Shown here: positions 31,441 through 38,876 of the stretch, one piece after another
How positions within the stretch are numbered: position 1 is the first letter of the stretch
How the letters are laid out: the number at the start of each line of letters is the position of its first letter
DNA from: Ruminococcus sp.
GTDB lineage: Bacteria; Bacillota; Clostridia; Oscillospirales; Ruminococcaceae
NCBI RefSeq assembly: GCF_016287535.1
Contig: NZ_JAEFAJ010000001.1
Location: 186,001-250,000 of the forward strand
Reading direction: 5' to 3'
DNA: 64,000 bases
The notes under the pieces: model-generated
The model's input: the letters and a program-made list of their open reading frames with translations, nothing else
Told to the model about the DNA's origin: nothing
The model's database searches: none
Program-made: the position numbers and the translations under genes

Positions 31441-32313
31441 TCACTTGTCAAATACTTCAATTATCCTGTTAACAGCACCGGTATTGTCACCCTTCGCAGA
31501 AAGCTCATTGACATCTTTCATTGCCTTTTCCAGTTTTGACGGCAGCTTCTCACCGGAATGGGCAATAACTGTTCCGGATTCAGTGTCGAGCATGAGCATT
31601 ATACCTTTGCCGTCCCTGAACTTCCTTTGATAATAAACCTTCAGTATATCTTCGTTTGACGTTTTGGAACCGTTTCTTGTAGCGATCATGCATACGTCCT
31701 CTTTTGCCTGCGAAAGCGACTTCTCGAATTTCTTTACCTCATCATATGAGAATATCTGTGCGTTATCAATGAAATAGGTATTGCACAGCTCTCCGAGCTG
31801 CAGCAGTCTCATTATCCCGTTTCTGTAGTTATTGCCGATCATTTCCTTTGTAGCCCAGTACATCGCATTATCTTCCGAGCTTTGACTGATATTCGTAAAG
31901 CATGACCCTGTCCGGTACACGATATCTTCGTTTGTTGCGTTATTAATAAGGATAAGAAGTCCGCTGCCCTTTCCCTCATATATTGCCTCAAACTGATCGG
32001 CAGCATAATCATAGGGTGTCATGCCGTTAAGGTCGCTTACAGTTATTACTGCTGAGTTTATCAGCTTCTCATCATGAAGCCAGCCTGCGTAATCATTGCA
32101 GGCTTTCAAGTCCTCCGGACTGAGCAGACCGGCTTTATCAAAAATATATGTTCCGTCAGAGCTTTCAACCCTCCGCTCCGTAAACGGCTGGCTTGTCGTT
32201 TCTGCTGTTTTACCGGTTGCCGGCTGAGTTTTATCTGCGGAGCAGCTGCACATTACAAGGCATACTGCAGAAGCTATAATATTCAAAAACAAGATTTTTT
32301 TCAAAAAAATCAT
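31441..32313 (-). CDS. TPM-domain lipoprotein
   Basis: 290 aa. The signal peptide ends in a lipobox-like VMCSC, followed by a Thr/Ser-rich linker. A TPM domain (about 55-180) follows: YIFDKAGLLSPEDLKACNDY, then NSAVITVSDLNG, AIYEGKGSGLLILI. TPM domains bind metal or phosphate and are found in photosystem-repair and Psp-linked proteins; no membrane tail is seen here. The start is uncertain: the first ATG is too close to its GCAGG, and a TTG three codons later would fit better. First gene of an operon with an ABC exporter and relQ. Confidence 0.8.
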   Translation of the reverse strand: MIFLKKILFLNIIASAVCLVMCSCSADKTQPATGKTAETTSQPFTERRVESSDGTYIFDKAGLLSPEDLKACNDYAGWLHDEKLINSAVITVSDLNGMTPYDYAADQFEAIYEGKGSGLLILINNATNEDIVYRTGSCFTNISQSSEDNAMYWATKEMIGNNYRNGIMRLLQLGELCNTYFIDNAQIFSYDEVKKFEKSLSQAKEDVCMIATRNGSKTSNEDILKVYYQRKFRDGKGIMLMLDTESGTVIAHSGEKLPSKLEKAMKDVNELSAKGDNTGAVNRIIEVFDK

Positions 32314-32417
32314 CCTCTGCTCTTGTATTTATACTTATATTTTAGTATAATTTAATAGAAAAATCAAGTGGTATACCTGATTATGCAAAAAAATTATTTA
32401 ACCTAAGGAGTTTACAT

Positions 32418-33239
32418 ATGGATTACGAAATAAAAGGCAAGGATATAATTGTATCCGAAGCTGACCTTGACCTTGACGAGACCCTTGACTGCGGTCAGGC
32501 TTTCCGATGGAAAAAGATACCCTCTGATTACGAATGTACATATACCGGTTCCTTTTTCAACGATAAACTGACAGTTTCCCAGACCTCAAAGGGCAGCTTT
32601 ATTTTTCACGATACGGACGAAAACGACTTTATCTCAAAATGGATAAGATATTTCGACTTTGAAACCGATTATTCCGAACTCAAACGCTGCTTTTCGGAAG
32701 AAGAGACACTCGCCAAAGCCTGCAGATTCGCAGGAGGGATACGCCTGCTCCGGCAAAACAGCTGGGAATGTCTTATTTCCTTTATTATTTCCCAGAACAA
32801 CAATATACCGAGAATAAAAGGGATTATCGACAGACTGTGCGGACATTATGACGGAAGGTTTCCTGAAATAAATGAATTGTCCGAAGAAAATGCTGATTCG
32901 CTCTCGTATCTGAGGAGCGGGTTCCGTGCAAAATACCTTGAAGACGCCGCTTTAAGGACAGCTTCCGGAGAAACAGACCTTGATGCAATAGCTTCCCTTC
33001 CGATTGATGAAGCCAGAACAGCTTTAAAAAAGGTAAAAGGTGTTGGCCCTAAAGTAGCCGAATGTGTCCTGCTTTTCGGGATGTACAGAACCGAAGCTTT
33101 CCCTGTTGACGTCTGGATAAAACGTGTGCTTGCGAAGTATTACCCGGACGGATTCCCAGAATTTGCCAAAAGCAACGCTGGTATCGCCCAGCAGTATCTT
33201 TTCCATTATATCAGAAGTATTTCGGGACAAAGTGAATAA
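32418..33239 (+). CDS. ogg: 8-oxoguanine DNA glycosylase/lyase (Ogg1-like)
   Basis: 273 aa. Removes 8-oxoguanine from DNA and cuts the strand. The N-terminal domain starts the family block DLDETLDCGQAFRWKK; the HhH-GPD region has SWECLISFIISQNNNIPRI, then VKGVGPKVAECVLLFG with the catalytic lysine and AFPVDVWIKR with the catalytic aspartate. Length fits the Ogg1 type found in Clostridia rather than MutM. AAGGAG 7 nt before the ATG. It is divergent from the TPM lipoprotein gene, with a small membrane-protein gene 51 bp downstream. Confidence 0.94.
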   Translation: MDYEIKGKDIIVSEADLDLDETLDCGQAFRWKKIPSDYECTYTGSFFNDKLTVSQTSKGSFIFHDTDENDFISKWIRYFDFETDYSELKRCFSEEETLAKACRFAGGIRLLRQNSWECLISFIISQNNNIPRIKGIIDRLCGHYDGRFPEINELSEENADSLSYLRSGFRAKYLEDAALRTASGETDLDAIASLPIDEARTALKKVKGVGPKVAECVLLFGMYRTEAFPVDVWIKRVLAKYYPDGFPEFAKSNAGIAQQYLFHYIRSISGQSE

Positions 33240-33290
33240 TTTCCCTGAACGCGCCAATAATCTGCTTATCTTTGATATTCAGGAGGAAAT

Positions 33291-33542
33291 ATGTTAAAAG
33301 GCGTTAATAAGAGAATTGTTGAGATCAATAAAACCGACAGTCTTTACTTTGAAAAGGCTGTCTTATACCTGAGGCCGGATGTTCCGGTACTTCCGGAAAC
33401 CATTTCAGCCAGTGAAACAGAACGAATCCTGAGCGGTATAATGAGTCCTAAGAGAAAAAAAGCAAAGAAATATATCCTTTTTCTTATGACAGCCGCCGCG
33501 GTTCTTGTCACCGCTTTGTATATCATAAAAAGCTTTTCATGA
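33291..33542 (+). CDS. Small single-span membrane protein, 83 aa
   Basis: Family not recognised. A soluble N-terminal 50 residues (including YLRPDVPVLPETISASE), a basic patch SPKRKKAKK, then one membrane segment (about 60-79) at the C-terminus, a tail-anchored plan. AGGAGG lies just before the ATG. It follows the glycosylase gene by 51 bp and may share its transcript. No role can be assigned. Confidence 0.65.
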   Translation: MLKGVNKRIVEINKTDSLYFEKAVLYLRPDVPVLPETISASETERILSGIMSPKRKKAKKYILFLMTAAAVLVTALYIIKSFS

Positions 33543-33552
33543 TATTTAAAAG

Positions 33553-33581
33553 TTGATTTAATGCGAAATATGATGTATAAT
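33553..33581 (+). promoter_or_regulatory. Promoter of the AraC-family gene
   Basis: TTGATT, 17 nt, TATAAT; a second TATAAT follows within 12 nt. Confidence 0.65.
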
Positions 33582-33610
33582 ATAGTATAATACCGAAAAA
33601 GGAGGCTTCT

Positions 33611-34474
33611 ATGGAAAAGCTGTTATCCGATAATAATGACGAAGCATCTTCAAGGAGGATCATATGTACTCCGAGCCCGTCAGCTAAAAATACATTCTTC
33701 TATATACAGGAAGCCGGCTACTCTAAAAAAGATGAATCCCATATCCATCACAGGCACGACCTTGATTCTTTCCTTATAGCTGCAGTTATCAGCGGCTTCG
33801 GTGAGCTTGTTGTCGGTGACGACACATATCCTCTCATAAAGGGTGACTGCTTCTTTGTAGACTGCCGCCTGCCACATTACTACAGAAGTCTCGAAGCCGA
33901 ACCCTGGGAGCTGCTATGGGTACACTTTAACGGATGTACGTCTCAGCAGTATTATGACTATTTCACATCACAGTCAAAAGCAGTTTTCCATCCCCATTAT
34001 TTTGACAAAGTTGTTTCGGCGATAACAGAAATGATGGATATAAACGAAAATAAGCTTCCTGACGCTGAGATAATCACGTCAAAGCTTATCGTTGAACTTC
34101 TGACCATCGCACTAACTGTCAACAACAGCGAACAGCAGTTTGATTCCGCGCTGAAACAGAAGCTTTTATCAGTACATAATTACATAGATGAACACTTTGC
34201 AGAGGATATCTCTCTTGAGATGCTCTCATCAAGATTCTATATAAGCAAATACTACCTTACCCGCGAATATAAAAGGATTTACGGCAAAACTATCTTCCAG
34301 CACCTTATAACTGCCCGTATCAACTGCGGAAAGAAGCTTCTCCGCTTCACTGATAAATCCGTGGAGGAAATAGCTCATTTATGCGGTTTCAATGACCAGA
34401 GCTACTTTGCAAGACAATTCAAGAAATCAGAAAACCTTACCTGTTTTTCATACAGAAAGATGTGGAGGGACTGA
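33611..34474 (+). CDS. AraC-family transcriptional regulator
   Basis: 287 aa. N-terminal cupin sensor (about 40-150) with HIHHRHDLDSF, then a pattern of YPLIKGDCFFVDCRLPHYY typical of AraC sugar sensors. The C-terminal double helix-turn-helix holds DISLEMLSSRFYISKYYLTREYKRIYG and VEEIAHLCGFNDQSYFARQFKK. The His-rich cupin start could bind a metal or ligand. AGGAGG before the ATG. No sugar operon sits beside it, so the target is probably elsewhere or the gene itself; RNase P RNA lies downstream on the other strand. Confidence 0.92.
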   Translation: MEKLLSDNNDEASSRRIICTPSPSAKNTFFYIQEAGYSKKDESHIHHRHDLDSFLIAAVISGFGELVVGDDTYPLIKGDCFFVDCRLPHYYRSLEAEPWELLWVHFNGCTSQQYYDYFTSQSKAVFHPHYFDKVVSAITEMMDINENKLPDAEIITSKLIVELLTIALTVNNSEQQFDSALKQKLLSVHNYIDEHFAEDISLEMLSSRFYISKYYLTREYKRIYGKTIFQHLITARINCGKKLLRFTDKSVEEIAHLCGFNDQSYFARQFKKSENLTCFSYRKMWRD

Positions 34475-34476
34475 AC

Positions 34477-34506
34477 AAAAAAAGAGAGCTTACGCTCTCT
34501 TTTTTT
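34477..34506. terminator. Bidirectional terminator between araC-like gene and rnpB
   Basis: AAAAAAGAGAGC-TTAC-GCTCTCTTTTTT, perfect stem with A/T flanks. Confidence 0.92.
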
Positions 34507-34507
34507 A

Positions 34508-34851
34508 ATGACCAGACCGATAAGCCGTGTTCTGTCGTGTGCGGTAATTTATCTACGCTTACCGTCGCCGGCAAGCTCAAGCCGCCATTACCTGTTATCC
34601 GCCGAGCAGACGTTAAGATAACAAGCACCAATAGGCGTTGCATCGGATAGGGTTTACATAGCAGCACTGTCTCCAGTGCTCTGGTGAGCTCTTACCTCGC
34701 CTTTCCACCATCACCGCATAAAGCGGCAGTATATCTCTGTTGCACTTGCCCTAAGGTCGCCCCCGGCTGCCGTTAGCAGCTACCCTGCTCTGTGATGCAC
34801 GGACTTTCCTCGTGAACTAAAGCGTTCCCGCTACCGCATAGTCTGCTCACC
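34508..34851 (-). ncRNA. rnpB: RNase P RNA (class A)
   Basis: The catalytic RNA that trims the 5' ends of tRNA precursors. On the minus strand the 5' universal GAGGAAAGTCCGTGC, then CAGGGTAGCTGCTAACGGCA, GGGGCGACCTTAGGG, the central TGGTGGAAAGGCGAGGTAAG, and the 3' conserved ACAGAACACGGCTTA are all present in order. The distal region with a long P12-like stem fits the ancestral class A, not the Bacillus class B. Its own TTGACA-N17-TATTAT promoter sets the 5' end near 34851. The exact ends are estimates. Confidence 0.96.
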
Positions 34852-34856
34852 TGATA

Positions 34857-34885
34857 ATAATAGCATTTTTATGCGCAAATGTCAA
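34857..34885 (-). promoter_or_regulatory. Promoter of rnpB, overlapping the 3' end of the PH-domain gene
   Basis: TTGACA, 17 nt, TATTAT on the minus strand; the -35 box covers the stop codon of the gene upstream. Confidence 0.75.
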
Positions 34886-36345
34886 GTTCTGACTTTTTCA
34901 CCTATCTTGTAGCCGAGACTTTCCGCGATCTTTCTGACTTCATCTGCTTTCATTGCCTTTATCTTGTACCTTGTATGCTCTTCGCCCTCAAACCATATAC
35001 TGAACGCACATCTGCCGCTCATAGCCTGAAGCAAGTTCTGTTCGAGCTCAAGCTTCACGACCTTGTCACGTGTTGATACGACAGTATGGAATTTCGTCCA
35101 TTTTGAACAGCGTATTATTATCTTGTCCTCGTAAAATGCTACTCCGCTTGTCAGAAGAGCTACAAATTTCACGATTATAAACCATACTACAGGTATTTCG
35201 AGCATTACCGCAAGGAACAGTGTGAGTTCCGAAAGACGAGGCAATATACGCGCTGCCCAGTCGTAGGAAGGGACAATTATCGCAGCTACGATCAGCGGTA
35301 TGAGAAGATATGAGCATATACCGGCAGGCTGTGCGCTGTATTTGTTCTTTTTTCCGCTGTATATACCGATAGTCTGAAACTTCTCTCCGATATTGCTTTC
35401 TCTTTTAACAGGTAAAAGCACCGGTATCCTGTTCTTTGACGAGCCATAGCCTGCACAGCTTATATTTACGGCAACTGCTCCTCTTATTTTCATCAGAAGA
35501 TTCTGTCTCAGGTCAGTATAATTAATATGCGAGTTTCTTATGCGGTATTCCTTGCGGTCGATTATTCCATAGGAAACTCTTGTGCAGTTACGGTCAAAGT
35601 CGATATTGAACCTTCCGTATCTGAAAAAATTCACAAGGAATGACAGGAACCACGACGCAATAAAGAAAACGCCTATAAAAATAGCAGCAGCCGGTATTTT
35701 CAGAACAAGTTTTTCCGTTATTTTCTCAGTCTCCTCCGTAAGAAGATCAAGCGAGCGCTTTATTATGTTATAGGCTATATCTCCGCCTTTGAAAAAGAAA
35801 GTCGCAAGATATACCGTTCCCGAAAATCCGCTTGAAAAAAGTGCGGAAAACAGCAGTACCGAAAGAGTATTCGGCTGGGATATGCCGTTTATCTTCTTAT
35901 CCTCATCAATATCGGGCATATGCTCCATTATTTCTTTAAGCGCCTTCTTGCCGACTAAAAGTTTAAGATCCACAGTCCTGAATATCCCGGCACGGGTATC
36001 ACAGCGGAATCTTATCGCTCCGAACGGGACCATAAACAGAGGTCTTTCCACCGTGACCGAACTGACATTGCGTATCGGTATGAACGTATTCAAATGAAGA
36101 AAAACTCCGTCACGGTGTATAAGCTCCTCATCTGTAATGTAGATCCGCGAAAAAAGCCACCTTACAAATCCGAAGAGAATAATTACACCAAGCACGGCTA
36201 TATCGAACCATGCTCCCCTTACCCAGCTGTAAAACCAGTCCTTATCGAAATGATAAGTATAAATTCCGCGTATAAGAGGAAAAATGAGAAGCCAGATATT
36301 CTTGGCGGAGTACTTCAGTATTTTTAAAGGATGTTCACGGCACAT
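34882..36345 (-). CDS. PH domain-containing membrane protein (YdbT-like)
   Basis: 487 aa. Three bacterial PH (bPH_2/DUF304) units alternate with paired membrane spans (about 15-68, 175-245 and 340-395): ITDEELIHRDGVFLHLNTFIPI, then RVSYGIIDRKEYRIRNSHINY, and the last near FYEDKIIIRCSKWTKFHTVV. This is the plan of Bacillus YdbT, which with YdbS affects sensitivity to amylolysin-like peptides; transport or envelope roles are not proven. GGGGGAG lies just before the ATG, which overlaps the end of the YdbS-like gene by 11 bp. The 3' end carries the rnpB promoter. Confidence 0.85.
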   Translation of the reverse strand: MCREHPLKILKYSAKNIWLLIFPLIRGIYTYHFDKDWFYSWVRGAWFDIAVLGVIILFGFVRWLFSRIYITDEELIHRDGVFLHLNTFIPIRNVSSVTVERPLFMVPFGAIRFRCDTRAGIFRTVDLKLLVGKKALKEIMEHMPDIDEDKKINGISQPNTLSVLLFSALFSSGFSGTVYLATFFFKGGDIAYNIIKRSLDLLTEETEKITEKLVLKIPAAAIFIGVFFIASWFLSFLVNFFRYGRFNIDFDRNCTRVSYGIIDRKEYRIRNSHINYTDLRQNLLMKIRGAVAVNISCAGYGSSKNRIPVLLPVKRESNIGEKFQTIGIYSGKKNKYSAQPAGICSYLLIPLIVAAIIVPSYDWAARILPRLSELTLFLAVMLEIPVVWFIIVKFVALLTSGVAFYEDKIIIRCSKWTKFHTVVSTRDKVVKLELEQNLLQAMSGRCAFSIWFEGEEHTRYKIKAMKADEVRKIAESLGYKIGEKVRT

Positions 36346-36787
36346 ACTTCTCCCCCTTTGTGCTGACTCCTCCGGACATGGCTACTATTTCCTCTGCATC
36401 CGCCTTTTTTAAAAACAAAAGCCTTAGCTGTCCGCCGTATACGAAGAATATTATGAAATTGAACCCCGTATAATTTGATAAATAGCTGCTGATGAAAGTT
36501 GTGTACTGTATGGAAGAATATCTTACCGACTGATGTACCTTTACAAAAACACCGCTGCTCTTTGTTACCTCTGTTTCGGTAGCTGTATACTTTATCGAGG
36601 AAAAATACAGTGGAAGATGAACAAACATCTCCAGAAACGCAACTGAAATGACAGCCGCAACTGTTATAACAACTATTTTTTCTACAGGAACAAAATATCT
36701 TACAGCTGCAAGGATAATAATAGCTGCTGCAGTGATTATCAGCCTCATGGTCGTCAGACAGCGCCTGTCCGGTGCATACTGTTTCAT
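36335..36787 (-). CDS. PH domain-containing membrane protein (YdbS-like)
   Basis: 150 aa. Two close membrane spans (about 13-30 and 36-52), then one bPH_2 domain: IKYTATETEVTKSSGVFVKVHQSVRYSSIQYTTF, the strand pattern and the SIQ turn of the family. It is the smaller partner of the YdbS-YdbT pair and overlaps its mate by 11 bp. A GGGGGG run precedes the ATG. The promoter upstream has a perfect palindrome over its -10 box, so the pair is probably controlled by a repressor. Confidence 0.85.
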   Translation of the reverse strand: MKQYAPDRRCLTTMRLIITAAAIIILAAVRYFVPVEKIVVITVAAVISVAFLEMFVHLPLYFSSIKYTATETEVTKSSGVFVKVHQSVRYSSIQYTTFISSYLSNYTGFNFIIFFVYGGQLRLLFLKKADAEEIVAMSGGVSTKGEKYVP

Positions 36788-36847
36788 TTCATTCCCCCCT
36801 TCAAAGTGTATTATATCATATATCCTAAACTTTATTATATATTCTGT

Positions 36848-36893
36848 AATGTTCGTATGCGAACATTATATCATAAAATATATCCAATGTAAA
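36848..36893 (-). promoter_or_regulatory. Promoter and palindromic operator of the PH-domain pair
   Basis: TTTACA (36888-36893), 17 nt, TATAAT (36865-36870) on the minus strand. The perfect inverted repeat AATGTTCG-TATG-CGAACATT (36848-36867) overlaps the end of the -10 box and the expected start of transcription. Confidence 0.65.
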
Positions 36894-36951
36894 ACCAAAA
36901 ATTAAAACAAATTGTAAACTTTATCAAAAACTGATCTGAAAGCGGTGTACT

Positions 36952-38190
36952 ATGCTCGAAAGAATAAACTCATACATATGGGGAAATGGTCTGATTTTTC
37001 TTATTCTGATCACCGGAATATTGTATACTGTAAGACTGGGTTTCATACAAATAAAGATCTTTCCCTATTTTTTTAAAAAATTCCGCAGGAACAAAAACAA
37101 ACGGGAGCAGTTCGGAACATTCTGTATGTCTCTCGGTACGGCAATGGGCACAGGAAATATCACCGGAGTAGCCTCGGCAATACGTATAGGAAGTGCAGGA
37201 GCCGTATTCTGGATGTGGATATCCGCGATTCTCGGTATGTCGGTCGTTTACGCCGAAAACTTCCTGTCCGCCAGATACAGCACAGACGAAATAAGAGGTC
37301 CTATGGCATATATAAGGTTTGGACTGAATTGCAGGCCGCTATCGTATTTTTTTGCGATCTGCTGTGTATTTGCTTCATTCGGAATGGGAGGAGCAGCTCA
37401 GATAAGCACTCTTTCGGATAATCTTTACCAATGCACTCATATAAATCATGTATTGCTTGCAGGGCTCATATTTATACTCATTTTTGTAATTATTCAGGGC
37501 GGCGCAGAAAGAATAAGCTGCGCCGCGAAAGTTCTTCTGCCCGCAGCATCTGTAATTTATACTGTTATCTGTATAGCTTCGGTTATGCTGAACAGACACG
37601 CTCTTCCTGCAGTGCTTTCAGATATTTTTGAACAGGCATCAGGCGTAAAACAGGTATTCGGAGGATTTACCGGCTATACGGTTTCCAAAACTGTTTCTGT
37701 TGGTCTAAGGAGAGGTATATTTTCAAATGAAGCAGGTCTTGGGAGCTCTCCGATCCTGCACAGTTCTTCAAAAAATTATTCCTCCTATAAGGTTCAGGGA
37801 ATGTGCAGTATGCTTGAAGTATTCATTGACACTATGCTCTGCTGCACCCTGACAGCAGCGGCTGTGCTTTGCTCATCCGGCGATCCAACAGTATATTCTG
37901 CTTTACGCCCAGTCACAGGAGCAAATACGAATTTCATAATTGCTCTGCTGATGGCTGTATTTGCTTTTTGCACAGTTATCGGCTGGTCTTACTGCGGCTC
38001 AGCGGCTTTTTCATACATTTTCAAATGCAGAAGGTCTGTTTTTCCGGCGATATATGCTGTAATTTCAGCCTCCGGAGCAGTTATCCGCTCAGAAACGGTG
38101 TGGACTGTATCCGATATCTTCAACGGACTTATGGCTTTTCCCAATATTATCGCTCTTTTACTGCTGATCGGTCAGGTAAAAAAAGAATAA
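36952..38190 (+). CDS. Amino acid carrier, alanine/glycine:cation symporter family (AgcS)
   Basis: 412 aa, about ten membrane segments. Family marks are FGTFCMSLGTAMGTGNITGVASAI near residue 60, then GPMAYIRFGL, GGAERISCAAKVLLP, VGLRRGIFSNEAGLGSSPI and FAFCTVIGWSYCG. These proteins import alanine, glycine or glutamine with Na+. It is somewhat short of the usual 450-490 because loops are trimmed, but motifs are intact. The ribosome site (GCGGTG) is weak. Divergent from the PH-domain pair across 164 bp containing the palindrome; the substrate is not predictable. Confidence 0.92.
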   Translation: MLERINSYIWGNGLIFLILITGILYTVRLGFIQIKIFPYFFKKFRRNKNKREQFGTFCMSLGTAMGTGNITGVASAIRIGSAGAVFWMWISAILGMSVVYAENFLSARYSTDEIRGPMAYIRFGLNCRPLSYFFAICCVFASFGMGGAAQISTLSDNLYQCTHINHVLLAGLIFILIFVIIQGGAERISCAAKVLLPAASVIYTVICIASVMLNRHALPAVLSDIFEQASGVKQVFGGFTGYTVSKTVSVGLRRGIFSNEAGLGSSPILHSSSKNYSSYKVQGMCSMLEVFIDTMLCCTLTAAAVLCSSGDPTVYSALRPVTGANTNFIIALLMAVFAFCTVIGWSYCGSAAFSYIFKCRRSVFPAIYAVISASGAVIRSETVWTVSDIFNGLMAFPNIIALLLLIGQVKKE

Positions 38191-38488
38191 AACAAGAATA
38201 ACTGTCAATAAATATTATAAACGCAGCGCATCAGAAAGTCAAATAAATGTATAAGCGGCGATATTACGCAGTTTTACACCATAATTACCACATTTGCTGC
38301 ATATGTTCCGTGGTTTATCCGCTTAAAATTGGTTATCCAATCCGGAACTCCATACAAATGAATATTAAATGTAAGAAAACTACGGTATAGCGATAAATTC
38401 GCACAATAGAAAGAGTTCTACATTTGGTGCTGCCATGTTGCAAAAAACTATTTATATTGCATAATGTTAAAATCATTCAGTTTTTCTA
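38191..38488. other. Non-coding stretch before the RNase J transcript
   Basis: About 300 bases without a plausible gene. Near its end (38430-38465) there is a TTGCAA with a CATAAT box 16 nt later, a possible second promoter. I see no terminator hairpin for the symporter gene, no repeat and no known RNA. Confidence 0.4.
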
Positions 38489-38517
38489 TTGACATCCATA
38501 TTTTATTTCTGTATAAT
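38489..38517 (+). promoter_or_regulatory. Perfect consensus promoter of the rnj operon
   Basis: TTGACA, exactly 17 nt, TATAAT. Confidence 0.82.
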
Positions 38518-38533
38518 TATATTTGAATACTTG

Positions 38534-38577
38534 CGCTCGCGGTGCAATCCCGCAGCAGCGTTGATTTATTTTTTTAG
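38534..38577 (+). promoter_or_regulatory. Leader stem-loop with T-run, possible attenuator
   Basis: CGCT-GCGG...CCGC...AGCG arms close around TGCAATC and are followed after 8 nt by a run of seven T. It lies about 10-50 nt into the transcript, before any gene. Confidence 0.35.
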
Positions 38578-38609
38578 GCTTTTATGGCGAAAAAACGTCA
38601 TTAAGATAT

Positions 38610-38876
38610 ATGCCGCAGACGATTTGCGGTCAGAAATGCTTCGGAACCAACATATTCACCCGATCACGTGTATCCTTAACAGGTCGGCTCGGAAAAGAGC
38701 TTGTACGTTTGCCTGTTTTATATGTGGTCAGCATTTTTATCGGCTTTTATACCGCGAATATCATCAGTTTTCGCATATCACAATATCCCGAAGCCTTACT
38801 TTTTATATTTTTTTCAGGCTTCTGCGGCGTTCACGCAGAGGTCTTCCCTATTATTGAAAGCGAGGTCATAAAGTGA
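38610..38876 (+). CDS. Putative small membrane protein upstream of RNase J, 88 aa
   Basis: Family not recognised. One or two hydrophobic stretches: about 33-50 (LPVLYVVSIFIGFYTANII) and about 62-76 (ALLFIFFSGFCGV), with a basic N-terminus. Its TGA overlaps the GTG start of RNase J as GTGA, and the RNase J ribosome site lies inside it, which argues for real coupled translation. Against it, no ribosome site precedes the ATG and the N-terminal third looks random, so the true start may be later. It follows a consensus promoter. Confidence 0.45.
   Translation: MPQTICGQKCFGTNIFTRSRVSLTGRLGKELVRLPVLYVVSIFIGFYTANIISFRISQYPEALLFIFFSGFCGVHAEVFPIIESEVIK

Noticed and set aside
36848..36867. LexA/SOS box
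   Set aside because: Firmicute LexA boxes read CGAAC-N4-GTTCG; here the half-sites are in the opposite order, GTTCG-N4-CGAAC.
38534..38577. Cobalamin riboswitch
   Set aside because: GCGGTGCAATCCCGC recalls a part of the B12 box, but the rest of the conserved core is missing and the region is too short.
38489..38857. 122-codon ORF before RNase J
   Set aside because: It begins at the promoter itself and runs in another frame than the ORF coupled to RNase J; the sequence looks random.
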